From Heterobasidion occidentale (Eukaryota; Basidiomycota; Agaricomycetes; Russulales; Bondarzewiaceae), in contig JBCAQO010000001.1 of NCBI GenBank assembly GCA_039111635.1, forward strand, positions 2,418,001-2,482,000: a stretch of DNA of 64,000 nt, read 5' to 3'. The translations under genes were made by a program, and so were the position numbers. The notes under the pieces were generated by a model. It did no database searches, was not told where the DNA came from, and saw only the letters and a program-made list of their open reading frames with translations. How positions within the stretch are numbered: position 1 is the stretch's first letter; each line of letters opens with the position of its first letter. Shown piece by piece: positions 10,521-21,784 of this stretch.

Positions 10521-12203
10521 TTATTGAAGTGATGCATTACCTATCTGACGTCGCCTGTACTCTCTCAGATCCTTCGTCCGATCGGGTCCTTGGATCTTAC
10601 CCCACCCGGCAAGTGGCACAACGATTGCAGTGGCGTTGTCGTCGGAGCCCATCTCCTGCGCAAAAGAGAGGATGCGTTCGGCGGCTGTCTTCGGATCTGG
10701 TGCGGCGCGCGCAAGGTCGACGACTTCGTCATCGGACACGACAGACGAGACACCATCAGAGACAAAGACAATGTAAGCCCATTTTGAACCTACAGAGTAA
10801 TCTGTTTGAATATGAGACAACAGCATTCAGGGACAGTACTAACCTTCTAAGATTCTGGTTCTAACTTCAGGTTCAGGGGTAACTCCAAACGGTTTCCATT
10901 TCAGATCACCGAGGCTTTCGAGATGATGAGTTACATTTAATAATTAGGAAGTTATCCTTACCTCCTAGTATTCTGGAGTACACCCATCCACCTACATTAA
11001 AATTCTGATCAGAAATAGATCATCAAGACTGAGCGGTGCATGCCTCGCATCGCCGAACGAGTCGGTGATAAGACCTGTGCCCATCATGCGCCTTAATCGA
11101 GTGGACTCGACGCGTCCCTCAGCTCGATGTACCTCCGTCATGGGAAGCACGCGTCCGCGATCTGTCGAGCACAACAGCACACGAGTGTCGCTATATCTCG
11201 CCTTCAGTTCCGTATCACATTTGAGCGAGCCCACAGCAAAACATACCCAACATGCGCGACGGTCAAGGCCAGTTTCTGAGATGAAAAGAATGGTGATGAA
11301 GGAGCATCCAAGGAATGAAGTATTGCAACGGAAGCAGTAGAACCAGATATTTTTGCCAGTGGTTCCTCGGTGAGGTTTCGGTCCACCTAGTAGAACATCA
11401 TTTGACCATCAGAAGTCAGTAGGCATGTCTCAGCAGTAAGATAATGAGACGCCTGCCTGAAGAAAGGTGAGGGTCGCACGAGCAGTCAGATCCATTTCAC
11501 CTTCGTGGTGTGCAGACGGATGAATCCAAGGTTTCAGAACACCGCCGTCAAATCGTTTGAAGTAACCACCAATCTCTCTGGCCCAAGCGTACATCTCTGG
11601 GATCTGCAGCTTGTTTGAGGACTCAAATAGACCGTGAAGCTCTTGACGGAGGTATTGTGACACAGTGGACCCGCCATGGCTGTGCTTATTCCCATTAAGA
11701 GTACAGGATAAGCCCAAGAAAGAACTGACACGTACCCGTCATAGATTCCGACAAATGTGACTTCTCTATTGAGAGGTTCTCCAACGAGATTTGGATCCCA
11801 GTCTACCCCGTTATGTTTCTTGAGACTGAGGCGAAGTTCTTCAGGGTTCAACGACAGAGTTGCGAACGAATAAAAGTCCTCTTGATTACTGATGCAAAGA
11901 CAGCGTAAGTGGAGAAGCGTGTTCGATGAATAAGCTGCACACTTTCTATCGCCCCGCGAACTTGCAACACCTATTATTTTTGGGGAGTACAGCGGGATGC
12001 GAACGACGCCGCCTAGGGCTTTCTGAACAGCTTGCCCTACCAGGTGATATGATTGTGTGGTCACACTTACCGGGTGTTGCATATCGTGCGTAGTCGTGAT
12101 AAGTCGCTGCAGCAGCGCATGAGCGCGGACTGGTTTTAAAGCGCCATAAACAAGATTGAGAGGAACAGAGTCGAAGAGCCATTCGAAACGAGTTGGAAGC
12201 CAA
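10521..12203 (-). CDS. Mitochondrial-type PP2C phosphatase (Ptc6-like)
   Basis: Metal-dependent Ser/Thr phosphatase of the PPM/PP2C family. The N-terminus from 12203 (MASNSFRMALRLCSSQSCLW, then RFKTSPRSCAAAATYHDYA) is Arg/Ser/Ala-rich and looks like a mitochondrial presequence, favouring a Ptc6-type matrix enzyme. Motifs after splicing: SPKIIGVASSRGDRNNQEDF (first metal site region), VTFVGIYDGHGGSTVSQYL (motif DGHGG), ALTVAHVGYSDTRVLLCST, IVFVSDGVSSVVSDDEVV (motif SDG) and AQEMGSDDNATAIVVPL (motif DN). A longer in-frame start at 12373 exists, but that frame lacks the presequence and needs no intron at 12037-12070; the chosen model uses a very short 34-nt intron there. It is convergent with GGT. 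Family is firm, compartment inferred. Confidence 0.82.
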
Positions 12204-13246
12204 AGAGAAGGCTGCATCGCCTGATGTTGGCGGAACAAAGCCTTGTTTTTGGTGGTCAAGACTTTTTCAAGGCTATATGTGGACTTCAAGATTTCGGGAA
12301 ACAACGATGCAAAAGTTAGTTGTACTTGCCGCCCCAGTGATGATACTCTCACCGCCGGTCCGCCAAGCTCCAAGACTCCATCACGGAATAGACGCTGAAT
12401 ATTTAAACGATTGTAGACTTTGTAAAGTTAAAATATATTCTGAAGGGTTATAAGAGGGTTACATGGGCCAAGCAATATTACAGCAGACTATAAGCAGGTA
12501 AAATATTGTATGAGCTATGTAAGACTACTTTCTATATTCCGGCCGACAAATGTCCTACACTAATCGGTCTGTGCCTTAGAGTGTGCGCGCAGCTGATAAG
12601 TAGGCACATCGGCACCCTCTTCCAAGGGTGCCAAAAAACAAGATAATATTTGTGACGCGTGATAGACGAAGGCCACGTCGTAGGTGACTATGGGAAGGGT
12701 GGGAGGGTAAAAGTATTGTATATTGCTGTCGAGGCGATCGTATAGGGATGGTCAATAAACATCTTACAGAGAAAGCGAGCAAACACAAACCTGGCGAGGC
12801 GATCGTAAGGGTGAAGACTCGACTGCGGTCAAGTTCACCGCTTATATCGACCCCGCCATGACAAAAGCGGTCATCCGCTTCTCTGTCATCTGTGACTGAA
12901 CAGTCACGACAGAGTGCAGAGCTCTTGCCGGTGGTTTGTCTGGCGTGCGCGGCACTGATCCCGACGCGGCGGGCGAATGCGGCTCTGGCGAGAGCTGAGA
13001 GAAACACAGCAGCGGCTGTGTTGGCGGTGTACGCTTACTGCAGGCGGCGTGACCGATTAGACACATGTAAACAATGGTTTAAACACGATGAAATACTCAA
13101 TATGGTTGTCATCACGTGCCCCGCTTTATCGGAAAACGTCGTCATATTGAGGCTACCATCACACAATCATTAGCCGTTGTAGTAGAGCGGATCAGTCGGC
13201 GCTTTTGTGTCTTGCGACGGAACCATTTTCGGCAACTTCAAGTACA
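12204..13246. other. Long non-coding or unassigned gap upstream of PP2C
   Basis: 1.04 kb without a recognised gene. The best open frame is on the minus strand, 12576-13007; its start (MFLSALARAAFARRVGISAA) looks like a mitochondrial presequence, but the rest is low-complexity and matches nothing I know. It could be the first exon of a small unrecognised gene. A direct repeat of GGCGAGGCGATCGTA-type sequence occurs near 12729 and 12793. Confidence 0.35.
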
Positions 13247-13748
13247 CTATGAGATGCGGCGGTCGTCCACACTCTTAAATATTGAACAGGTTTTCACTCC
13301 AAGACCAAGATGGTGCCGCCCCGCCGCTTTGGCAATGGGATATGTTTGGGTTTGCTTCGGTCGACGGCCATAGATAGTCTTGGAAAACATTCGCGTATCT
13401 TCCTGGTGGTAAGCACTTGATAAGCTGGCTTCGAGATTCATCGAGTCACGGAAGGTCACGAAAGCTCTGTCATTGTTCTGTCGTCTGTCCGAGTTTCCTG
13501 ATCCTTGCAGTATCACCATCTATACTCGTAAAAACTGGCAGATACAGGCACGAACAAACCTCGCTCCTTTTGTAGCAGTATGATCTTGATATGGCCTCGG
13601 ATGTCCACGGTATGTCCACCTCTTCTAAGCAGACGTCCATCGTTGACAGGTCATCAGAGCTCAGAGTCATTTCTATGGTCGCCGTTCCTCGGGGAGTATG
13701 CCACAACAGATGTACTCGAGGAGGGCCTTGTTGTATGTCGTCGAACAA
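13247..13748 (-). CDS. Hypothetical protein, possible two-exon gene
   Basis: Not recognised. Exon 1 from the ATG at 13748 reads MFDDIQQGPPRVHLLWHTPR, then DDLSTMDVCLEEVDIPWTSE and AISRSYCYKRSE. A plausible intron (GTTTGT...TATAG, about 40 nt, near 13520-13560) joins it to MVILQGSGNSDRRQNNDRAF, VTFRDSMNLEASLSS and a basic C-terminus ending at 13247, giving about 153 residues. Amino-acid composition looks like real protein (balanced charge, few low-complexity runs), and AFVTFRD faintly resembles an RNP1-like strand, which is too weak to call. No signal peptide or transmembrane segment. It lies divergent from the GPCR gene. Function unknown. Confidence 0.4.
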
Positions 13749-14041
13749 AACATCAAGGCTGAAGCTGAAGCGCCAAATTCAATCGTATCTTTCAACTGGC
13801 CTTAGGTATATATTACATCCAGTCCCAATGTCTAAGCACCTATTGGCACTATAAAGTTTAGCGCGTCAAGATGGGAAATGCAGATGTCTTCTATAGGAGC
13901 CTGCGGACAGTTGCGGAGGAGTGCGGTCTGTTATCGTGCCTGTGCTCTCAATTAACGCGCTATCTAAAGGCTGCCACTGGCATGAGCGTCAGCTATACAC
14001 TTGACTCTCGCATTTCACCCTCACCATCCTCCGCGATCCAA
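13749..14041. promoter_or_regulatory. Upstream region of GPCR gene
   Basis: 293 bp between the hypothetical minus gene and the preferred GPCR start. In-frame upstream ATGs at 13871 and 13982 extend the GPCR frame, but the extension is hydrophilic and not like the family N-terminus, so this is taken as promoter and leader. Confidence 0.4.
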
Positions 14042-15688
14042 ATGGCATCCACCTCCCCACCCTTGTCTGTCGGGGAGCGTTTTGGCCTTTTGTTCATAGT
14101 CGAAGCCTCCTCTCTTTCTGCATCGGCTGTTCTCGCTCTGCTATCTTACCTTGTGGTTCGTCAGTCATTGTTTTTGTCCAGGAGAGGATCTCCTGACATG
14201 CAGCCGGTCGCCAGTACAGTGCTTCCACGATACGAAAAGGAGCTCAGCAACGATGGAGGATCGAGAGTCCGCTACATTACTACTTCCTCAACCTTATGCT
14301 TTGTGATCTGATACAATCCGCTGGTATATTTTGCGAGTTTAAACTGTATAGGTCTTTCTGTATCTGATATCCTTCAGGTGGGATGCTGAGCATTAGATGG
14401 ATAGTAGAGGCCGTAAGCACCCATTGCCCATGTTGTACGATCTGGTTGGGCCTTCTGGAACTGATATCATGGCGCTATTATGTCCAGGGAGTGACCGAAG
14501 GTCCATTCTGCACCGCTCAAGGTATCTATATTCCTGTATAGACATTGCGCTCTCGTCGATGACCTACATATCATCGCCAGGGATTATGAAACATGTGGGG
14601 GATGTTGGCACTGCTCTTTCGTGAGTTTCCAATGATGCCTAGTTGTTACGTACCTTCGTTTATGAAGTCTTACAGAACCCTCGTAAGTCTTACTTACCTC
14701 AAAACTAAGCAGTACTAAGCTTGATTGAAGACCATCACCGTGTACACTTTTACCGTCCTGGCATTTCGTTGGAAACCATACAGAAGGCCACGATCATATC
14801 TAGTAGCGGTCGTCGTCGTGTGGATCTTTATCATTCTTGCCGTTGCCATCAATATAGGTGTCAATGGCGCGAATCGCTTTTATGGAAACACTGGACAATG
14901 TAAGCCATTGTACCAACGTTACGCGCTGTCGTCTGCTAATGTGTCAAAAGGGTGTTGGATTGCAGCCGAGTATCATGTCCAAAGGCTAGTGTTGGACTAT
15001 GTATGGATGTGGACTGCCGCATTTTTCAGCATAGTGCTCTACGTCCCTCTTTACTTTATTTTGAGAGGGTCTTTCGTCTTAGAAGGATGGGTTCTTCGAA
15101 CACCAGAAGAAACTACAACGGACACGCTTCCACGTAGTAGATTGGCTCTCAAAATGCTATTGTGGGTGTCTTCTTCCGACGCGGCTCACTCGATGACCCG
15201 AGCTGAACAATCTGTACTTTAGCTATCCCGCAATATATACAATCACAGTAAGATGCTTCCACAACGATCTGCTGACGGCCTCTGATCTTCTGTGTCAGGT
15301 CCTTCCTATTGCCATCGTGCGATATAGCGCTTTTGCCCACAGAGACATTCAGCTATCTGGAACGGTCATCTCCGACACCATCTTCTGTATGTCTGGTCTG
15401 TTCGAGGTCATCCTCTACACCGTGACGCGGCCGTTCTTGCTCCCTCGTCACGAGCAACCCGAGGTGCTCACGAGCATCGCCTTCTCACCTAATTATTTGC
15501 GGCCAAACAGTCCGCAACTGTCTACGGAGGACGTGGCGACCACAGATAGCAGATCTGATCCTCTCTCTGTACCACCATCTTTCCAGGGCCGTCTGTTTGA
15601 CCCCAAGGAGGACCTGATTGAAGTCAAGGAGAAACGATTGCCATATATTTCTTCCGGTGGACATATGTCTTTCCAAAATATAACATAA
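14042..15688 (+). CDS. Orphan G-protein-coupled receptor, basidiomycete cAR/Git3-like type
   Basis: Seven-transmembrane receptor of the large orphan class found in mushrooms, distantly like Dictyostelium cAMP receptors and fungal Git3 glucose sensors; predicted plasma-membrane receptor coupling to G alpha. The start MASTSPPLSVGERFGLLFIV leads directly into TM1 (EASSLSASAVLALLSYLVV). Spliced downstream segments are YYFLNLMLCDLIQSAGGMLS (TM2), GVTEGPFCTAQG with the conserved extracellular Cys, MKHVGDVGTALSTLTITVYT (TM3), SYLVAVVVVWIFIILAVAIN (TM4), CWIAAEYHVQRLVLDYVWMW (second Cys, TM5), and the TM6/TM7 region ending FEVILYTVTRPFLLPR. A cytoplasmic tail of about 85 residues rich in Ser/Pro/Asp follows. 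Upstream ATGs at 13871 and 13982 are alternatives. Ligand unknown. Confidence 0.8.
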
Positions 15689-16072
15689 TATGTTTTTCTC
15701 GGGCTTTACTGATCTGTCCTAGGCCTCTTTGGGCGTATGTGTCTCGGTTCGTGGGGGTTTATTCTTGCTCTATTTTACCTAGCTGTACTTGCTCTATTTC
15801 GAGCTTTGTGTTCTTCTGCATTATGAACTATGTGTTCTTGATATTTTGCACAAGTAATAGCGACTGGGCGGGTAATCCTGGCTGTTGTATAGCCGCGATA
15901 CTGCACTGCAAGTGCAACCAACACTCAGGATAAGTTGGCGCTGCCGCCGAGGCTGATGCATACTGTTTCCCACGATCAGTAACGTCATAACCTCAGGGTC
16001 TATTCAGGCACTACGTACCGACAACTGTGTCCTATTGATCTATGCCCTCAAGCAGCCTCAAGCCTGCAATAG
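15689..16072. promoter_or_regulatory. Intergenic region, GPCR / VPS20
   Basis: 384 bp containing the T-rich GPCR 3' flank and the VPS20 promoter. I see no gene and no clear element. Confidence 0.45.
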
Positions 16073-17034
16073 ATGGGTGGGAATCAATCCGTCCCTAGAA
16101 TCACAGCGCAAGACCGGGCTATCCTTGAGTATGTCTCCGAACTTCAAGCTTCGCCTACCTTCATGACCTTCAAAGTGACCCCACAGCTTGAAGCTTCAGC
16201 GAGACAAGCTGAAACAGTATCAGAAGAAGGTTAGCAGCGCGCTAATCTGGCTTTTGTTCTGAGGCTCACATCTCACATCTCACTCACAGATCCAGACTAT
16301 CCTCAATCGTGAACATGAGATAGCCAAGCAGCAACTGGCCGCAGGACAGAAGGATCGCGCACTATTCGCGTTGCGGCGTCGGAAGTACCAGGAAAGTCTG
16401 CTATTAAAGACAGACGGGCAGCTGGAAAACCTAGAGCAGCTTGTGCGTTATCTTCATGTTTCCTACTGATCAGCCTCTTCATTGCCCAAACACGTCTGCA
16501 GGTGTCAACCATAGAGTTCTCGCTGGTCGAGGTCTCCGTTCTTCATGGTCTGAAGCAAGGAAATGAAGTCTTGAAGGAAATTCACAAAGAGATGAATATC
16601 GAGAGCGTGGAGAAACTCTTGGACGAGACAGCTGAGGCAAGAGCATACGAAAAGGTAGTTCAAACATCCTCTTCAACAATGAGTCCAGTCTGATACTCAG
16701 GGACTCAAGGAAATCGGAGATTTACTATCCAATAGTCTAACGTTAGACGAAGAAGATGCTGTTCAAGAGGAGCTCAAAGCACTGCAAGAACAGGCGGTAC
16801 GTGAATATCACATACAACGATCGCGGTTGCTTGATAACCCTTCGGTAGATTCTGGAGCAATCTCACGAAGAGGGCCAAGAGCTACCCACAGTGCCAACAA
16901 CAGAACTTGTCTTGGAGGGTGAGCCCGCTGGCATCTCATCGATTCTAGTTTGTTCATCACTACTACATGTAGCAGAAGAAGCTAGGAAGCTCGATGCACA
17001 ACAAGGAAGAGAGCGCGTCCCCATTGCTGCATGA
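16073..17034 (+). CDS. VPS20: ESCRT-III subunit Vps20 (CHMP6)
   Basis: Snf7-domain ESCRT-III subunit that links ESCRT-II to Snf7 polymerisation on endosomes during multivesicular body sorting. The start MGGNQSVPRITAQDRAILD carries a Gly2 N-myristoylation signal, as expected for Vps20. Exon 1 ends in GA and resumes with C, giving ILDLKLQRDKLKQYQKK. The helical Snf7 core follows (EHEIAKQQLAAGQKDRALFA, RRRKYQESLLLKTDGQLEN, LVEVSVLHGLKQGNEVLKE, NIESVEKLLDETAEARAYE), then an acidic tail (LTLDEEDAVQEELKALQEQ) that would hold the MIT-interacting motif. About six introns. The start is fixed by the myristoylation context. Its stop lies 81 bp from the convergent PPIL2 stop. Confidence 0.9.
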
Positions 17035-17115
17035 TACTGACTTCTTATCGAGCGCGGCTTGTATGTATATTAAGTGTCTATAAATATAACTGTGTAAAAA
17101 TACACTATGACAATC

Positions 17116-19187
17116 CTAGAAATTCTCAAACTCCCCGAAGCCCAACTTGCGCTTTTTGCTCTCTTGCTCTCCATGAACGTTTCCTGCTACAGGGCCGGCG
17201 GGCCTTTTCAAGTGAAGATATTTGCCAACGCCGCCGCCCGCGCCAATGGTCCCAACAGCTGACTCGACTCCTACCTTGAGACCGAACCAATTAACATCGT
17301 CTCCTTTCTTTTCTGCAACTTTTGGTGTTCGCGCGCTTTCTTCTGCTTCAGCCCTCTTGGAAAGCTTCTTTGCTAGACGTGTTTTATAATCCTCGAAAGG
17401 ATCTTGATAGCTACGAGAAGAATGGGGCGTTACGTAAAGTCTTGTGCCAGCCGGAAGAACACATACATGACAACTTCGGTGATTTTGACAGGCTTTGCGG
17501 GACGCTCGGTGCCTTCTTTGAGAGGCAGCTTTTCTAGCGTGTCAAGAACGTCCTCGCCCCCTACTAGCTTGCCAAAGACTGTGTGCTTCTTGTCAAGGTG
17601 TGGTGTAGCTCTGAATGTGACGTAGAATTGCGAGCTAGTAAAAATATTGATATGAGTTACTTGACAGACTTCAGTAATCAATGCCTACCCATTCGTGCTC
17701 GCCCCTTTATTGGCCATGGCAATGACACCTCGACTGTCATGCTTAGCCGCACCCTTCATGTCATATTCATCGCGGAATGGTGTTCCCCAGTACGACTGGC
17801 CTCCGGAGCCTGTACCCGTTGGGTCTCCCGTTTGAGTCTGAAACGCAGAAAGCTCTGGTCATGAGCATGAATGATGATGTGGTGCAATGACTAACCATAA
17901 ATCCTGGAACTAATCGATGGAAAAGACAGTCTTTATATTTGCCTTGTCGAGCCAGCATGAGAAAATTGTAGCAAGTTTTGGGTGCCTATAAGATGCCTTC
18001 GTCTACTCAACCCTTCAAGCAACAATGCCGCTAGATGAACGCACCTTCTCGCAGAATAGCTCTAGGTTTAGGCTTCCACCCAGGCTCGTAACGACACGCA
18101 CATATGCGCGTCGCTTTCCTACGTCTTTCTCCTTACCCTTACCCTTTAATGGCTTCGAGATGTCTTCAAACATCAGCTCTTCCTGATGACGGTGATCAGC
18201 ACAAGTTAACGGCTAAGATAGATATACGAACCTCATCCCAAACTAACTTCGATGATGAGACTTGCGGATCTACAGAAGTTGAAGTCAAAGAGGCTCCGGG
18301 AAGTCCAGACGAATAGGGTGAGACATTCCCTTGAAGTCACTGGATTAATGAGAAGTTCTCAGACGATGCATATATGACCACATACAAGGGATAGCTTCCT
18401 TCTGAATACTAGCCACTGGTCCCGACTTTGCTACAGATTTTGTTACAGCATTTGTATCTTTCGCAACAGACGACGTTGCTTTAGCAGATGGCACAGACGT
18501 AGGTGGTAGACCGTGAGGGTTCTGCAATGTGATGACATCTTCTCTGGGAATGAACAGATAAATGAGTAGCCAAGGGTCACTGTGAGCTCAACAAAGTAAA
18601 CGCACCTTTTAAACCGCACGTCGTTGACCAGATCTTTTCCTCCCTTCACACTGTCTGCTAGAAATACATTCCCGGTAGTAGCAATAGCCACAATATGCGA
18701 GTGCTCGCTAAATGGCTTGAACGAGATAGGATCGTGGTATTCGCCTGAGGACTTCCGCGAGTAATTTAAGGAGATCAGGTCTGCGGGTGTTAATGGCTCA
18801 TTCGTGAGAGGATTCGTGTTGTCGTGCTGTCTTGAGGCATATCATTAGCGTTCTTCCGAGATGCAGTAGAGATGAAGCGGTCATACTTCAGCCACGGGAT
18901 GATGTTCGTCAACTCGAAGACACTCCCTGTCCCATCTGAGTTGCGAGCACAGACGGGATGCGAGAAGGGTTGGAAAGAAAGAGCGCAGCAGTCAAACGGA
19001 GTAACAGAAGCTGGGTGAGGGCCTTCCTGTTTTCTGCGTTGCGGAGACCATCAGTGGTGCAGAACAACACCAGGACAATATCATGCACGTACGCTCTGAA
19101 TCCTGCAGACGATGCCGTGTGCTGGCCAAACATTCCCGAATGCTCGGCATGGGTGATATATAACTTGTTCGAGTTTCCGTGGCCCAT
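17116..19187 (-). CDS. PPIL2: PPIL2/Cyp60-type U-box cyclophilin
   Basis: Two-domain protein with an N-terminal U-box-like module and a C-terminal cyclophilin prolyl isomerase; PPIL2 orthologues are nuclear and spliceosome-associated. The start [18 protein letters not shown] matches the family N-terminus (KMYITxAEY in human). The U-box half includes [20 protein letters not shown] and IPWLK, then [21 protein letters not shown] Ser/Thr/Lys-rich linker precedes the cyclophilin fold, seen as [15 protein letters not shown] (with the catalytic-type FHR), [20 protein letters not shown] and [17 protein letters not shown]. The C-terminal tail ([20 protein letters not shown], ending [13 protein letters not shown]) is basic and probably nuclear. 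About eight short introns. It diverges from the PPR gene across 249 bp. Confidence 0.9.
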
Positions 19188-19436
19188 GATGAAGGTAAAG
19201 AAAACGACAATATGTTAGTAGGGATTTCGTCTGTGCCAACCCGCAAGCCATGGTCTACTGCAGTGAGGGGTACCACGTGACGTTGCGGCAGCCCATTTGG
19301 CTGGCTGAACTCGGCTCTGATTTCTCTAACTGACCGTCAAGTTCCAGGATACGTAGGTCTCGACAGTCTTACAGTATATCTCGATCTCGGCGGGCTGACT
19401 GAGTCACCAGGTCCATCCGTAGTCGTTCCTTTTCGA
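19188..19436. promoter_or_regulatory. Divergent promoter, PPIL2 / PPR protein
   Basis: 249 bp shared upstream region of two divergent housekeeping genes. No TATA box is evident. Confidence 0.5.
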
Positions 19437-21731
19437 ATGCTCATCCGTTCTGTTGGTAAACCACACGGCGTCCTAGACTTCCTCGTACCGAATATACCAT
19501 TTCGCAGGGCAAAGAGCTCAAAGGCCAAGGTTCGCCCGGCTGTGCCACCTCAAAACAATCCATTGCTCTCATCACAGCCGCAGTCAGAGAGCGCGTCAAA
19601 ACCCATCCCTTTGCGTTCCGGCGATAGCGACAGAGTCGATGTCTCCAAATTGCGCCCATCACTTGTCCGGCCTGTGTCTCTTCGTCCAGAGACAAGCTGG
19701 GATAGCCTTTCCGTTCACTCCGGAACCCAGAGACTTCATAGCGCTCTTCAGAAAAGGTCCCTTGGTGCAGCATGGACAATATGGAAGCAACTAGGGAACA
19801 AGCAGGTGCTGCACTTGCTTGGACCATCAGACCTAGAAATGTGCTCTCAACTTGTGGCAGACACCTGCTCATCAATCACTCAGAAACCCTGGGATGACCA
19901 GACTAAAGAACTACTCGAGGAAATGGCTCTCTCTTGTGCCATTGGGCGGTTTCCAGAGGGTCTGAAGGGTTGCTTGGCAGCGTATATCATACGTGACGAC
20001 GCCCAGGCTGTGCTGTCATTGTATGAGAGGTTCGTCAAGCTTCTATCAGATGGTGTGGTGGACCATGCGATTGCAGAGGAAGAGGAAGAAGATGCGGAGA
20101 CGAGGGGAGACGAGGAAGAAGGGCCGCTTGCTTCCACATCGACCTCGGTCCGTCCCGATCGATTTCCAGGGGGCTCAGAAATCCTGCTTGCAGCAGTTGC
20201 TGCCCACGCGATGCTCAATGATTTTTCAGGCGCTATCCGCACGGCTCTCAAGTCTCCCTTCCGAATCTCTTCACCCAGCGTGCCCACATTCCTACTCATC
20301 CTAAAACACAATTCTTCTCAGCAGGAGAGAGCGACCATTTTCATTCAACACGCTGCAACTGCCAGACTTGTGTCTCATCCTATATCTCTACGCCACCAGG
20401 TAACAAACTTGTCGCAAAATCCGACTCAAACGGCATTGAAGCGTCTTTATGATAATATCATCAGCGGGTTCTCCACCGAACACCCTTGGTTGACGACTGA
20501 CCCATCCCAGGTCTCAGATACACGACCGGTCTTAATTGGAGAGTTGACTTGGACGCATCTCATGAAGACTTTCGTGGAATTGAATAGACTGGACTTGGCT
20601 GAGACGGTATGGGCGGACATGACCCGGTTTGGATTTCGACCAACAGTGGCTGTTTGGACTGTCCTCTTGCAGGGCATCGGCCAATTAAAGGGAGCCGATC
20701 ACGCTCTCGGAATGTGGAAGACTATGATTGCAGCTGGGATCGTTCCCGACAGTTCGACATATCAAGCGATAGTTTTCGTATTGTTGAAGGCACGAAGACT
20801 GCCGGACGCCATCGAGAAATTTAACGAATTCATGCGCCGAACGCCAAACCCCTCGGCCGACTGCACACCCTTGTTCAATACCATGATCAAGGGATACTTG
20901 TCGAATTCTCGCGATGCCGAAGCTCGGGGTTTGGTAGCTTGGATGAAGGAGCATGGCCCAAAACCAGACACGGCAACGTATAACACGTTCTTGGCCCACC
21001 ACCACAGCTTTCGTGACTACAAGTCTATCTCTGCAACATTACAGGCCATCGCTGCTGACGGTTTGCGTGGCGACGTGTTCACATTTTCCACTCTACTATC
21101 GTCATTGCTTCGCCTCGTTGACAGACAGGAAGCCATTGACAGGACGACCCGCATCATGCGATCACATGGCATCAAACCAAATGTCGTTACCTACAGCACC
21201 ATTATCGCCAACTTGTTAGAGGAACGAACTGAGTCGAATCTCAAGGCTGCGGTGGACATGTTACGGATGATGGAGGAACACGGAGACCCCGCAGTCCATC
21301 CGAATGTGGTGACATATACCAGCCTCCTCAGCAATATCTATCGCTGGCCCAATCTCGACAGAGCTCTCTTGGAAGAGTACACGGATTACATCTCGAAGCA
21401 GATGAAGGAGCGCAAGATCGCCTTAAACAAGGTAGCGTATCACATCCTCATCAAGGCATGTTTAGCAAATCCGCAGCCGGGGGGGCTGCAGCAGGCGCTG
21501 CAATATTATTGGCAGATGCGGGCTGCCAAGGTGGTGATGACGCCAGATACCTGGCAAATATTGTTGCTTGGTCTAATGCAGCGAGGGAATACAGCTATGG
21601 CTAACGAGATGGTGAACGAGATGGAGAAGTCGGGCGTCAAGGAGGGGGAATCACTGCGGAAACTGGCCTCGGACGTTAGACAACATGCAGCCTGGGGGCC
21701 GACGTCTAGATTAGAAGGATACTATTCATGA
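19437..21731 (+). CDS. Mitochondrial pentatricopeptide repeat protein
   Basis: Intronless gene for a 764-residue PPR protein; fungal members act in mitochondrial RNA stability or translation. The N-terminus is basic and unstructured (LVPNIPFRRAKSSKAKVRP), as in imported proteins. An acidic patch lies near residues 210-230 (AEEEEEDAETRGDEEEG). From about residue 370, 35-residue repeats are recognisable by their second-helix consensus: RPTVAVWTVLLQGIGQLKG, VPDSSTYQAIVFVLLKARRL, KPDTATYNTFLAHHHS, RGDVFTFSTLLSSLLRLVDR, KPNVVTYSTIIANLLEER, HPNVVTYTSLLSNIYRW and MTPDTWQILLLGLMQRGN. At least eight motifs are visible. The target RNA cannot be inferred. The stop is 53 bp from the convergent MIM2-like stop. 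Confidence 0.88.
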   Translation: MLIRSVGKPHGVLDFLVPNIPFRRAKSSKAKVRPAVPPQNNPLLSSQPQSESASKPIPLRSGDSDRVDVSKLRPSLVRPVSLRPETSWDSLSVHSGTQRLHSALQKRSLGAAWTIWKQLGNKQVLHLLGPSDLEMCSQLVADTCSSITQKPWDDQTKELLEEMALSCAIGRFPEGLKGCLAAYIIRDDAQAVLSLYERFVKLLSDGVVDHAIAEEEEEDAETRGDEEEGPLASTSTSVRPDRFPGGSEILLAAVAAHAMLNDFSGAIRTALKSPFRISSPSVPTFLLILKHNSSQQERATIFIQHAATARLVSHPISLRHQVTNLSQNPTQTALKRLYDNIISGFSTEHPWLTTDPSQVSDTRPVLIGELTWTHLMKTFVELNRLDLAETVWADMTRFGFRPTVAVWTVLLQGIGQLKGADHALGMWKTMIAAGIVPDSSTYQAIVFVLLKARRLPDAIEKFNEFMRRTPNPSADCTPLFNTMIKGYLSNSRDAEARGLVAWMKEHGPKPDTATYNTFLAHHHSFRDYKSISATLQAIAADGLRGDVFTFSTLLSSLLRLVDRQEAIDRTTRIMRSHGIKPNVVTYSTIIANLLEERTESNLKAAVDMLRMMEEHGDPAVHPNVVTYTSLLSNIYRWPNLDRALLEEYTDYISKQMKERKIALNKVAYHILIKACLANPQPGGLQQALQYYWQMRAAKVVMTPDTWQILLLGLMQRGNTAMANEMVNEMEKSGVKEGESLRKLASDVRQHAAWGPTSRLEGYYS

Positions 21732-21784
21732 ATGGCTAATGTGAGATGCTTCATTGGCACAAAGAGCTCCACACGAACGATATG

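Noticed and set aside
12576..13007. Minus-strand frame with presequence-like start
   Set aside because: The first 20 residues look mitochondrial, but the remainder is low-complexity and I could not build a convincing splice model.
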